Below the pieces are notes generated by a model that was not told the origin of the DNA, did not search any database, and worked only from the letters and a program-made list of their open reading frames with translations. Both the position numbers and the translations under genes were made by a program. Of a DNA stretch of 13,243 bases, positions 6,188 through 12,814 are shown one piece after another; position 1 is the first letter of the stretch, and every line of letters begins with the position of its first letter. The stretch is taken from positions 1 to 13,243 of the forward strand of contig JBFLVX010000056.1 of assembly GCA_040758255.1 (NCBI GenBank), in the 5' to 3' direction. Source of the DNA: JACRPZ01 sp040758255. GTDB taxonomy: Bacteria > Nitrospirota > Thermodesulfovibrionia > UBA6902.

Positions 6188-7591
6188 GTCTTTGCGCAGA
6201 TTCTCGTCTTTATCCGGGCTCATCTTCTCTCGAAGTGTATTTCTTGAAATGCCTAAGAACTTTGCCGTCGTCACCTGATTGCTCTTGTTAAGTTCAAGCG
6301 CCCTTTTGACCAAAATGCGTTCAAATGCGGTGACTGATTCTTTATATATATTTTCCCCTCCCCTTTTAAGAACTTCATAAGCTGCATCGGAAAGCATCCT
6401 CTCAATATCCTTTGTTTTAAGATCTGAAATTCCTTCTGCCGGAGGCCACTCGCAGTCGTCAAGCGAGACAAAATCTTTCTGGCACAATAACATTCCTCTC
6501 TGGACAATACTCTGAAGCTCTCTTACATTGCCAGGCCAGTCATAATTCTGAAACTCCTTTATCACCTCAGGCAAAACACCTTTTATATTTCTGCCTGATT
6601 CGCTATTGAATTTTTGAACAAAATAATGCACCAGATCTTCAATATCGCCTTTTCTGTCCCTTAATGGCGGCACGGTTATGCTCACAACATTTAAACGCCA
6701 GTAGAGGTCTTCCCTGAACTTTCCCTCATTAGCCATGGTTTCAAGGTCCTTGTTTGTTGCAGCGATAATCCTCACATCCGTCTTGATTAAATCATTTCCT
6801 CCCACCCGCTGAAAACATCCGTCCTGCAAAACCCTTAAGACCTTTGACTGAAGCGGCATAGGCATATCGCCTATCTCATCAAGAAACATCGTCCCTTTAT
6901 CGCACTGCTCAAACTTGCCTAACTTTCTGCTCTCTGCGCCCGTAAACGCGCCCTTCTCATGGCCGAATAACTCGCTCTCAAGAAGCGTCTCAGGGATAGC
7001 CGCGCAATTTACCGGTAGAAAAGGCCTGTCGTTTCTTTTGCTGTGCTCATAGATCGCTCTCGCTATCTTCTCCTTGCCTGTGCCTGTCTCTCCCCTTAAA
7101 AGAACGGTTATGTCGCTCTCCGCAACCTGTCCTATCTTCTTATATATCTCAAGCATCGCCGGGCTCTTTCCGACAATCTTTTCGCCAGCCCACTTTATAC
7201 TCTCCTCCGGACTAATGGGGAAGACTTTTTTGCCGGGAAGTATCGCCTTCTCAACAAGGGATATGAGCTTTACGTTCTCAAAGGGCTTAATGAGATAATC
7301 GTAAGCTCCGTACTTCATCGCCGTTATAGCCTTGTCAGTAGTGGAGTACGCTGTCATCATTATTATTGTAAGTTCAGGGTATAAGAGCTTTAGCCTCTGA
7401 AGGGCCTCAAGGCCGTCCATTTCAGGCATTGAAACATCCATAATGACGAGGGCCGGGTTTTCAGCGCCCGCTTTTTCAACAGCTTCTTTGCCGTTTGAGG
7501 CTGTTATGACATTGTAGCCCTCTCTGCCAAGAACCTTCTTGAAGGAATGGCATACGCCCGGCTCATCGTCAACTACAAGAATATTCTCCAT
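6185..7591 (-). CDS. NtrC-family sigma-54-dependent response regulator (AioR-like position)
   Basis: 468 aa. Receiver domain (1-120) with the acidic pair Asp8/Asp9, phospho-acceptor Asp52 (VIMDVSMP), Thr80 and Lys102. AAA+ domain (about 138-370) with Walker A GETGTGKE (167-174), the sigma-54-contacting GAFTGA loop (214-219) and Walker B GTMFLDE (233-239). The C-terminal Fis-type helix-turn-helix includes NQVTTAKFLGISRNTLREK. It is a complete activator of the AtoC/ZraR/AioR type. It follows the kinase by 12 nt, its cognate partner. The two sigma-54 promoters in the window lie downstream on the same strand, and one operator copy overlaps its own stop codon. Direct control of both operons is inferred from this layout. 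Confidence 0.92.
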   Translation of the reverse strand: MENILVVDDEPGVCHSFKKVLGREGYNVITASNGKEAVEKAGAENPALVIMDVSMPEMDGLEALQRLKLLYPELTIIMMTAYSTTDKAITAMKYGAYDYLIKPFENVKLISLVEKAILPGKKVFPISPEESIKWAGEKIVGKSPAMLEIYKKIGQVAESDITVLLRGETGTGKEKIARAIYEHSKRNDRPFLPVNCAAIPETLLESELFGHEKGAFTGAESRKLGKFEQCDKGTMFLDEIGDMPMPLQSKVLRVLQDGCFQRVGGNDLIKTDVRIIAATNKDLETMANEGKFREDLYWRLNVVSITVPPLRDRKGDIEDLVHYFVQKFNSESGRNIKGVLPEVIKEFQNYDWPGNVRELQSIVQRGMLLCQKDFVSLDDCEWPPAEGISDLKTKDIERMLSDAAYEVLKRGGENIYKESVTAFERILVKRALELNKSNQVTTAKFLGISRNTLREKMSPDKDENLRKD

Positions 7592-7603
7592 CCTAATATT
7601 TCC

Positions 7604-9016
7604 TTATGTCACTATTTTCGCCTGCTCCGCCTTCGGCAGCCTTACTGTAAATACCGTTCCAACCCCTTCGTTTGTGTCAAAAAAGAGCTCACCCCTGTGA
7701 GCGTTGATTATATTATATGCTATTGAGAGTCCAAGCCCTGTGCCATGCTCTTTTGTCGTAAAGAAGGGATTAAAGACCTTTGCTTTCAGTTCAGCCGGTA
7801 TGCCGCCGCCCTTATCCCAGATCATTACATCCACGAAATTATTATCAGTCTTGCCGGATATCCTGATCTCTCCTCCGTCAGGCATCGCCTCAACTGCGTT
7901 AATTATCAGGTTCAGAAAGACCTGCTCCAGCAGAGCCCTGTCACCTGTGATAGAGGGAAGGCTGTCCGTCATATCTTTTTGCACAACTATACCATAACTG
8001 TCAAGGTCAAAGGATGCAAGCGACAAGATGCGGTCAATGAGTTTATCAATATTTATCTCCGAGAAACGAAAGCCCTTCTCCTTTACAAACCCTAAAAAAC
8101 TGTTGAGCACGTTGTCTATCTTCTCTATCTCTTTATTTATGATCGCGGCATCCTCTCTTGTCATGTCGGGATTTTCCATAAATGCCTGAAAGAGCATCTT
8201 AAGGGTTGTCACGGGGTTCTTAAGCTCATGCGCCAGCCCTGCCGAGATCTGCCCGATGGATGATAATTTTTCAGTCTGAAGCAGGTGTGTATACGTATAC
8301 GCCTCTCCCATCTTCTCCATTGCTGCTTTAAGCTCCATGGAGAGTTTATTAAAGCTATGGGCAAGCTCCCCTATCTCATCCCGCGACCTAACCTCTACTC
8401 TGCCGCCGAACTCACCCTTGCCGAGGACCTTTGCAAACCCTGTAAATTCACTCAACGGATTTGTAATGAAGCGGCTCAATAAAATGGACGCCGCCGCTCC
8501 GAGGAGTATCGCAAAGACGATGGCGGGAAGGGTCAAATATCTCATCTTCAGAAGAGTATCTTTTAAACTGTCCTCCCTTATGCCCAGATGAAGCTCCGCC
8601 TTCATCCCCTCAAATACATTTACCCCGACATCCCTTATATCACCCTTTTCCGTCTTAAGAAGCTGTATATTAGACACCTTTGCATTCAGGGGATTCCATG
8701 AGAGAACGCCTGCTGGCACCCCTTTGTCAAACGTATGCGCAAACATAACCCCTGCCTCATCAGTGACGAATATATATTCCAGGTCCGGTTCCTGCTCAAG
8801 CACTTCATAAAATGCCTTTTCCGTCTGAAACTTGTCGCCAAGGAGTATAAAGTTCGCTATCCTGTCAGAGAGGTTGGCGGCAATAGAGGATGCCTTCTTG
8901 CCGAGCTCTGCCCTGAATGCGTTTATAACCACCCCCCTGACCGGGATAAGGATAAGGACTGCAACGCTTAGAGCTATTGCTATTGTAAGGGAGGCGATCT
9001 TTGTTCTTAATTTCAT
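7604..9016 (-). CDS. Membrane sensor histidine kinase with HAMP domain
   Basis: 470 aa. Transmembrane helix 1 (about 9-31), an extracytoplasmic sensor region (about 32-158), transmembrane helix 2 (about 161-181), then HAMP (about 182-235). The dimerisation/phosphoacceptor helix has His263 in GLAHELKNPVTT. The ATPase domain has the N-box NLIINAVEAM, G1 DKGGGIP, F-box FNPFFTT and G2 GTGLGLS. There is no cysteine in the protein, so thiol-based metalloid sensing would have to be done elsewhere. The start overlaps the stop of the binding-lipoprotein gene by 4 bp (ATGA), a sign that the lipoprotein is its sensory partner. In AioXSR systems the kinase AioS is paired with such a protein. Confidence 0.92.
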   Translation of the reverse strand: MKLRTKIASLTIAIALSVAVLILIPVRGVVINAFRAELGKKASSIAANLSDRIANFILLGDKFQTEKAFYEVLEQEPDLEYIFVTDEAGVMFAHTFDKGVPAGVLSWNPLNAKVSNIQLLKTEKGDIRDVGVNVFEGMKAELHLGIREDSLKDTLLKMRYLTLPAIVFAILLGAAASILLSRFITNPLSEFTGFAKVLGKGEFGGRVEVRSRDEIGELAHSFNKLSMELKAAMEKMGEAYTYTHLLQTEKLSSIGQISAGLAHELKNPVTTLKMLFQAFMENPDMTREDAAIINKEIEKIDNVLNSFLGFVKEKGFRFSEINIDKLIDRILSLASFDLDSYGIVVQKDMTDSLPSITGDRALLEQVFLNLIINAVEAMPDGGEIRISGKTDNNFVDVMIWDKGGGIPAELKAKVFNPFFTTKEHGTGLGLSIAYNIINAHRGELFFDTNEGVGTVFTVRLPKAEQAKIVT

Positions 9017-10038
9017 CTCTGCTCTTTTATCAGATCATATTTTCTTGCAAGGGCGGTTACGCGGCTGATCTCAAACTCGTTCAGAACTGTAAAGCCGAGC
9101 GGCATTTCGGTCTTGTCCCAGTCATAAAGCATATATTTATGCCTGCCTCTCGGTTCAAACGCAAGAAGCGCGCCCTTGACAGCCCTGACCGTATCGCTGT
9201 TAACGTCTTTATTGTAGGCAATGATGCTGCTTGGATAAGGCTCGGAATAACCTATAATTTTTATCTTTCCTTCGGCTGCAAGATTATTTGCAAGCACATC
9301 CTGTATGCCCCCCGCGTCGCACTCGCCCTTTAAGACGTCGCTCACGGTATTGACATGAGAGCCGGTGTAATTATAATGACTCAGATCCTTAAGTGTAATT
9401 CCAACATCCTCAAGCATTTTTCTCGGTATAAGATGCCCCTGTGTTGACATCTTAGAGCCGAAGCAGAAAGATTTTCCCTTCAGATGCTTTACGTCATTAA
9501 TTTTGCTCTCAGGCGCAGTGATTATGGCCGCATGGTATCTCGGATCCCCTTCCTGATTAACACCGCTCAGCAGATACTTTATGCCGTACATATCACTGCC
9601 TATCGCGTAGCTGAGTGTGCCGATAGCGGCAAAGTGGGTGGTTCCTTCCCCGAGGTTTTTAAGTGTATTCTCATACTTTTCAGTGAATTTTATACGGAAA
9701 TGGCGTCCTGTTGCCTCTTCGAGATATTTAAGGAAAGGCGCGTATATCTTTATCTCCTCTTTTGGGCCAAGCCTGAGATCAAAACCAAACCATATGGTAT
9801 CTTTGGAAGGGGCTTCGGTTTTGCCTGGAGTCTCCGCGCTCCTCCCGGCAAGGCTCACCTTTTTGGTGCTCTCCTGCTCCGAGCAGCCTGAAGATATTAG
9901 AAGCAGAAATAATGCCAATCCTAAAAGAAATTGATATTTCCTGTAGCAAGGTACAGGAAATCTAATGTAAGGAATATTTTTCAATGCATTCGCTCGCTTG
10001 ACCCTACAGCAAGCTGTAGGAATACGCTCGCTATCCAT
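9013..10038 (-). CDS. PhnD-family periplasmic binding lipoprotein, AioX-like sensory partner
   Basis: 341 aa with the chosen start. A hydrophobic stretch (37-50) ends in LISSGC (Cys52), a slightly imperfect lipobox. The mature part is a phosphate/phosphonate-type binding protein (PhnD-like). Features include WFGFDLRLGPKEE, a GTTHFAAIGTLSYA loop (131-144), GDPRYHAAIIT, LKGKSFCFGS, STQGHLIPRKML and CDAGG. No phosphonate transporter genes are nearby; instead it overlaps a histidine kinase gene by 4 bp. This is the arrangement of AioX, a PhnD-like arsenite sensor. After the lipid Cys there are only two cysteines (192 and 240), neither in the 131-144 loop. The N-terminal 30 or so residues are odd because they are encoded by palindromic DNA. 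The start at 10038 fits the promoter but has a weak ribosome site, so a later non-ATG start is possible. Confidence 0.82.
   Translation of the reverse strand: MDSERIPTACCRVKRANALKNIPYIRFPVPCYRKYQFLLGLALFLLLISSGCSEQESTKKVSLAGRSAETPGKTEAPSKDTIWFGFDLRLGPKEEIKIYAPFLKYLEEATGRHFRIKFTEKYENTLKNLGEGTTHFAAIGTLSYAIGSDMYGIKYLLSGVNQEGDPRYHAAIITAPESKINDVKHLKGKSFCFGSKMSTQGHLIPRKMLEDVGITLKDLSHYNYTGSHVNTVSDVLKGECDAGGIQDVLANNLAAEGKIKIIGYSEPYPSSIIAYNKDVNSDTVRAVKGALLAFEPRGRHKYMLYDWDKTEMPLGFTVLNEFEISRVTALARKYDLIKEQR
9936..10020. repeat. Two related palindromes in the 5' end of the lipoprotein gene
   Basis: ATTTCCTGTA (9936-9945) and TACAGGAAAT (9952-9961) form a perfect 10-bp stem with loop GCAAGG. CCTACAGC (10003-10010) and GCTGTAGG (10013-10020) form a perfect 8-bp stem. 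Both share a CCTRYAGCAAG-like half. The second is flanked by near-repeats of CGCTCGCT (9991-9998 and 10025-10032). The block looks like a small intergenic repeat caught inside the leader or N-terminal coding region. Confidence 0.65.
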
Positions 10039-10062
10039 TTATTCGCCCTGTTCATCGAGCCT

Positions 10063-10092
10063 ATTATAAGGACTGCGGATGAAGAGGGTCAA
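10063..10092 (-). promoter_or_regulatory. Sigma-70 promoter of the sensor operon
   Basis: On the minus strand the -35 box is TTGACC (10087-10092) and the -10 box is TATAAT (10063-10068), separated by 18 bp. The start would be near 10056, giving an 18-nt leader to the ATG at 10038. A half-match to the operator, CTGTTCA, lies at 10048-10054 between start point and gene. Confidence 0.75.
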
Positions 10093-10097
10093 CTTAT

Positions 10098-10127
10098 TTG
10101 ATTTTTATTCTCCTGATATGATATAAA
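10098..10127 (+). promoter_or_regulatory. Candidate promoter of the rpsF operon
   Basis: -35-like TTGATT (10098-10103) and -10-like TATAAA (10122-10127) with 18-bp spacing, about 105 bp before rpsF and divergent from the sensor-operon promoter. The match is fair, not perfect. Confidence 0.5.
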
Positions 10128-10170
10128 CATATACTCTTTGCTCCTGTTTAAACAAATACAGGGGCTTGCT

Positions 10171-10206
10171 TTCGCAAAACATTCTGCTTTCAGCAGCACT
10201 TGCGAA
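10171..10206 (+). promoter_or_regulatory. Stem-loop in the rpsF leader, possible S6:S18 autoregulatory element
   Basis: Outer stem TTCGCAA (10171-10177) and TTGCGAA (10200-10206) encloses an inner stem CTGCT (10184-10188) and AGCAG (10192-10196) with a TTC loop. The two stems are joined by an asymmetric internal loop. It lies 26 nt before the rpsF ATG. S6:S18 leader hairpins are known upstream of rpsF in many bacteria; assignment here rests on position and shape only. Confidence 0.45.
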
Positions 10207-10232
10207 GAAAATAATCCAGAAGGAGGTAAACG

Positions 10233-10664
10233 ATGAATCTTTATGAAAAGATAATGATCCTTAACCCCGGCCTTGATGCCAAGGCGGTTGAAGAGACGGT
10301 TGAGAAGGTTAAGGAGAAGATCACCAAGCAGGGAGGAGAGATCCTCAAATCCGAGAACTGGGGCACCAGAAAACTTGCCTACGAATTAAACAAACAGGAT
10401 AAAGGCATTTACATCCTGCTGCTCTTCAAGTCCCCCCCGTCAACCATCCTTGAGCTTGAGCGTTTCTGCAAGGTCACTGACACCGTAATCAAGTTTATGG
10501 TTGTAAGGCTGCAGAAAAAGAAGCAGATCGAGGCAGTAATGGCATCTTTGGCCAAAGCCGCAACAGAGACCGCTGCTAAAGAAGCTTCTCCGGTTGAAGA
10601 AGAGAAAGTTCAGCAGAATACAGAGTCCCCGGAAGAGAACATCTCTGAAGAGGAGGATAAATAA
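10233..10664 (+). CDS. rpsF: 30S ribosomal protein S6
   Basis: 143 aa. The conserved S6 domain (about 1-95) opens with NLYEKIMILNPGLD and includes GTRKLAYELNKQDKGIYILLLF and FCKVTDTVIKFMVVR. S6 binds 16S rRNA together with S18 in the platform of the small subunit. An acidic, low-complexity C-terminal tail follows (about 108-143: repeated Glu, ending SEEEDK), longer than the minimal protein. AAGGAGG lies 7 nt before the ATG. It is first in an operon with ssb and rpsR, the common bacterial order. Confidence 0.97.
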   Translation: MNLYEKIMILNPGLDAKAVEETVEKVKEKITKQGGEILKSENWGTRKLAYELNKQDKGIYILLLFKSPPSTILELERFCKVTDTVIKFMVVRLQKKKQIEAVMASLAKAATETAAKEASPVEEEKVQQNTESPEENISEEEDK

Positions 10665-10665
10665 G

Positions 10666-11073
10666 GTGTTCAATAAAGTCATTCTCATAGGCAACCTCAC
10701 AAGAGATCCTGAAATGAGATATACGCCTCAGGGCACTTCCGTGTGTAATTTCGGGATAGCCGTCAACCGCAAATATAAGCAGGGCGATGAGATGAAAGAA
10801 GAAGTCACTTATATAAATGTGGTTGTCTTCGGCAAACAGGCCGACACCTGCGGACAGTACCTGAACAAAGGCAAGAGCGTGCTCGTTGAAGGGAGACTGC
10901 AGGAGAGACGGTGGGAGACAGAAGAAGGGCAGAAGAGAAGCAAGCATGAAGTTGTTGCCCAGAGCATTCGTTTTCTCTCATCAAAAGGCAGGGGTGATAC
11001 GGGCACAGGCGCCTCATCAGGAGAAGGGGAGGTTATGCCTCCCGATGATACGACTGATTTAGAGCCGTTTTAA
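10666..11073 (+). CDS. ssb: Single-stranded DNA-binding protein
   Basis: 135 aa. The OB-fold domain (about 1-108) starts MFNKVILIGNLTRDPEMRYTP and contains FGIAVNRKY, YINVVVFGKQAD, LVEGRLQERRWE and a conserved VAQSIRFL strand. A short flexible linker leads to the acidic tip DLEPF, which in other SSBs recruits repair and replication partners. The start is GTG at 10666, two bases after the rpsF stop, with AGGAGG 9 nt upstream inside the rpsF 3' end. The frame stays open further upstream, but that part lies inside rpsF and does not look like SSB. Confidence 0.96.
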   Translation: MFNKVILIGNLTRDPEMRYTPQGTSVCNFGIAVNRKYKQGDEMKEEVTYINVVVFGKQADTCGQYLNKGKSVLVEGRLQERRWETEEGQKRSKHEVVAQSIRFLSSKGRGDTGTGASSGEGEVMPPDDTTDLEPF

Positions 11074-11111
11074 TAATTTACAGCAACAAAAAAAATTAAG
11101 GATAAAACAAT

Positions 11112-11375
11112 ATGAATAACAGAAATACAAAGGAGTCACCAAAATTGCAATTCAGGGGCAGGAGATTTCAGAGGAAAAAATACTGCAGATTCTGCGCGGA
11201 CAAGGTTGTTTTTATTGACTATAAAGACATCCCGACTCTCAGACATTACATTACGGAGAGAGCCAAGCTGATAGCCGGCAGAATGACAGGCACCTGCGCA
11301 AAGCATCAGAGAGAGCTGACAATGGCTGTAAAGAGGGCAAGGAATATAGCCTTACTGCCGTTTGTAGAGAAATAA
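11112..11375 (+). CDS. rpsR: 30S ribosomal protein S18, zinc-ligand (C+) form
   Basis: 87 aa with the ATG start. The S18 core is clear: YCRFCADK, IDYKDIPTLRHYITERAKLIAGRMTGTC and HQRELTMAVKRARNIALLPF. Cys25, Cys28, Cys62 and His65 form a CxxC/CxxH set, the zinc-binding type seen in some lineages. Two starts are plausible. The ATG at 11112 has AAGGAT 8 nt upstream. An in-frame TTG at 11145 has AAAGGAG 9 nt upstream and would give 76 aa, starting just before the conserved part. The stop overlaps the next start by one base (TAATG). Confidence 0.95.
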   Translation: MNNRNTKESPKLQFRGRRFQRKKYCRFCADKVVFIDYKDIPTLRHYITERAKLIAGRMTGTCAKHQRELTMAVKRARNIALLPFVEK

Positions 11376-11656
11376 TGAGGATCCCCCAAAATCAGGTATC
11401 TCTTCTCTCAAAGAAGATCCTTGAGGAGCTTCTTAAGAAGGGGCTTGTCGAGATGAAAGAGCCGCGAGAGAAGGTGGGGGAGTACCTCGGAGAGTTGCTG
11501 CTCAATGAACTTATGGTTGAAGAGAAGCTTAACGCGGAAGTGAGAGAGATACTGAAGCAGCATGATTCGGAGATAGAGAAGGGACGGCTTGATTACCGCA
11601 GGCTCTTTGAGATGACAAAGAAAAGACTTGTCACGGAAAGGAATATCGTCCTGTGA
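11375..11656 (+). CDS. DUF507 family protein, first copy
   Basis: 93 aa. A small charged, mostly helical protein of the DUF507 family, whose function is not known to me. It starts MRIPQNQVSLLSKKILEELLKKG and continues with a long Glu/Lys-rich helix and DYRRLFEMTKKRL. No signal peptide or membrane segment, so cytoplasmic. Its ATG shares one base with the rpsR stop, and its own TGA overlaps the GTG start of the second copy, so the two should be made together and may form a heteromer. Position behind S18 suggests a link to translation or growth, which is inference only. Confidence 0.85.
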   Translation: MRIPQNQVSLLSKKILEELLKKGLVEMKEPREKVGEYLGELLLNELMVEEKLNAEVREILKQHDSEIEKGRLDYRRLFEMTKKRLVTERNIVL

Positions 11657-11931
11657 GACTCTCTGATGAAAAGATCAGCCATCTCAGCCATATAATCTAT
11701 AAGGGTCTTGTTGATAAAAAAGCGATTGCTCCTCTTGCCGATGACAGCCTGATCAGGCGCGAGATAAAAAGGGTTATCGCAGAGGAAGTAAAGATAGCCA
11801 AAGATATTGACTCAATGGTTCAGCAGAAGCTCCGCTCTTACTCAAAGAAGATATACGAAGGATCGCCTGAGTGGGAGGTGCTCTATCAGAAGTTCTTTGA
11901 TGAAGAGGCTGCTAAAAAAGGCAGGGGCTGA
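11653..11931 (+). CDS. DUF507 family protein, second copy
   Basis: 92 aa from a GTG start at 11653 (GTGA overlap with the preceding stop). It begins MRLSDEKISHLSHIIYKGLVDKKAI, parallel to the start of the first copy, and has the same helix-rich layout. The second half reads VQQKLRSYSKKIYEGSPEWEVLYQKFFDEE. The two copies are clearly diverged paralogues rather than a recent duplication. It is the last gene of the ribosomal-protein operon and is followed by an intrinsic terminator. Confidence 0.85.
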   Translation: MRLSDEKISHLSHIIYKGLVDKKAIAPLADDSLIRREIKRVIAEEVKIAKDIDSMVQQKLRSYSKKIYEGSPEWEVLYQKFFDEEAAKKGRG

Positions 11932-11999
11932 GAATCATTCCTGAAAATTCAAACTACCAAATACTGTAAGTTGTATGAACATTGTTGATCGGCTTTTCT

Positions 12000-12032
12000 G
12001 CCCCGTCCGCTTGCGGCGGGGCAATTTGTTTT
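12000..12032 (+). terminator. Intrinsic terminator of the rpsF-ssb-rpsR-DUF507 operon
   Basis: GCCCCG-T-CCGC (12000-12010) pairs with GCGG-CGGGGC (12013-12022), with a single bulged T and a tight loop. It is followed by AATTTGTTTT. It lies 68 nt after the last operon gene. The reverse strand has no T-run, so it works in one direction only. Confidence 0.82.
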
Positions 12033-12078
12033 GATTCATCCGCGAATTGTATTGGAGAGAGGAGTAAAATTTTTTCTA

Positions 12079-12378
12079 TCACGCTTTTATTCTATCTTTC
12101 CAATAGGTGGGGTTTCTATGCAAATTGGCAACTGCAATGACGAGAATCTCTGTATCCAATGTTTGGTATATAATTCCGTAAGGGAAACGATGCAGTTGAC
12201 ATCGGCGTGTGATGTCCGTAAAAGGGTGCCACGCCTCCGGGAAATTCTTAATCCGATCCAGTGCATGAAGCGCCTCGGCTAAAAACTCATAACCTAACCC
12301 GTCAGACTCAGAATTATAGTAATCAATAGAGTCATCAAGTTCGATTTGGGCTATTTCAAGGAGCCTTACCTGCATCAT
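12079..12378 (-). CDS. ParE/RelE-family toxin
   Basis: 99 aa. A type II toxin fold of the ParE/RelE superfamily. Landmarks are ELDDSIDYYNSES near the N-terminus, LGYEFLAEALHALDRIKNFPEAW, then RRCQLHRFPYGIIYQ and the closing VIAVANLHRNPTYWKDR strand. ParE-like members attack gyrase and RelE-like members cleave mRNA; sequence alone does not decide, though FPYGIIY and the final LHRNPTYW look more like the ParE side. It starts within the antitoxin stop (ATGA, 4-bp overlap), the usual coupling for such pairs. Confidence 0.88.
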   Translation of the reverse strand: MMQVRLLEIAQIELDDSIDYYNSESDGLGYEFLAEALHALDRIKNFPEAWHPFTDITRRCQLHRFPYGIIYQTLDTEILVIAVANLHRNPTYWKDRIKA

Positions 12379-12593
12379 CTACGATATTTTGACAGAACTT
12401 CTTCAAGAGAGACAGCTCTGATATTGCCGGCACGATATGCCGCAACCCTATCGTCAATTTCCTTACGCCATAGAAGGTCTATTTGTTCATCCGGCTGGTC
12501 AAGGCTTGCAAGTATGTCATTAACAAGCGCTGCCCTATCCTTCAATGAAAGAGTTAATACCTCCTGCAATATCTGCTGGGCATTTGTAGCCAT
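12375..12593 (-). CDS. Addiction-module antitoxin (TIGR02574-type)
   Basis: 72 aa. A small acidic protein of the 'putative addiction module component' type: LSLKDRAALVNDILASLD near the start and LLWRKEIDDRVAAYRAGNIRAVSLEEVL toward the end. Such proteins neutralise the ParE/RelE partner encoded just downstream. The frame allows an ATG at 12608, but AGGAGG (12600-12605) overlaps that extension and is 6 nt before the ATG at 12593, so 12593 is chosen. No separate DNA-binding domain is evident at this length. Confidence 0.85.
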   Translation of the reverse strand: MATNAQQILQEVLTLSLKDRAALVNDILASLDQPDEQIDLLWRKEIDDRVAAYRAGNIRAVSLEEVLSKYRR

Positions 12594-12617
12594 TTTAAGC
12601 CTCCTCATGTTTGTTCT

Positions 12618-12646
12618 ATTATTTCATTTATTGGCCGTTTTGTAAA
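12618..12646 (-). promoter_or_regulatory. Promoter of the toxin-antitoxin operon
   Basis: On the minus strand TTTACA (12641-12646) and AATAAT (12618-12623), separated by 17 bp, each match the sigma-70 boxes in 5 of 6 bases. The start near 12611 leaves about 18 nt to the antitoxin ATG. Confidence 0.65.
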
Positions 12647-12689
12647 CTGATGCCGAGCGGAGCGAGTGGGGAGCGTCCGAATTGAGCCG

Positions 12690-12798
12690 CCGCCAGAGCT
12701 TATGCCGAACAACCCTTGTTTTCAAAACCTGCTCACGGATGCTTGACCTCACTTAAAGAATGACGCTCTGGCGGTCGATTTCCAATTAGTGGTTAGGC
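12690..12798. repeat. Long-range inverted repeat in the spacer, weak attC resemblance
   Basis: The 221-nt spacer between antitoxin and the right-edge gene contains CCGCCAGAGC (12690-12699) and its exact complement GCTCTGGCGG about 65 bp further on. It also has GTTAGGC (12792-12798) and a near-complement GCCGAAC (12714-12720). The pair recalls integron attC ends, but inner box pairing is missing. No gene is seen here. Confidence 0.4.
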
Positions 12799-12814
12799 TT
12801 ATCGCAACTGCTCA

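Noticed and set aside
9013..10038. Phosphonate importer component
   Set aside because: No phnC or phnE gene is present and the gene overlaps a histidine kinase, which points to a sensory role.
10594..10665. Upstream extension of ssb
   Set aside because: It lies inside rpsF in another frame; the GTG at 10666 with AGGAGG upstream starts a standard SSB N-terminus.
12690..12798. A definite integron attC site
   Set aside because: The outer boxes are only partly complementary, the inner L boxes do not pair, and the 10-bp inverted repeat straddles one putative box, so it is kept only as a weak resemblance.
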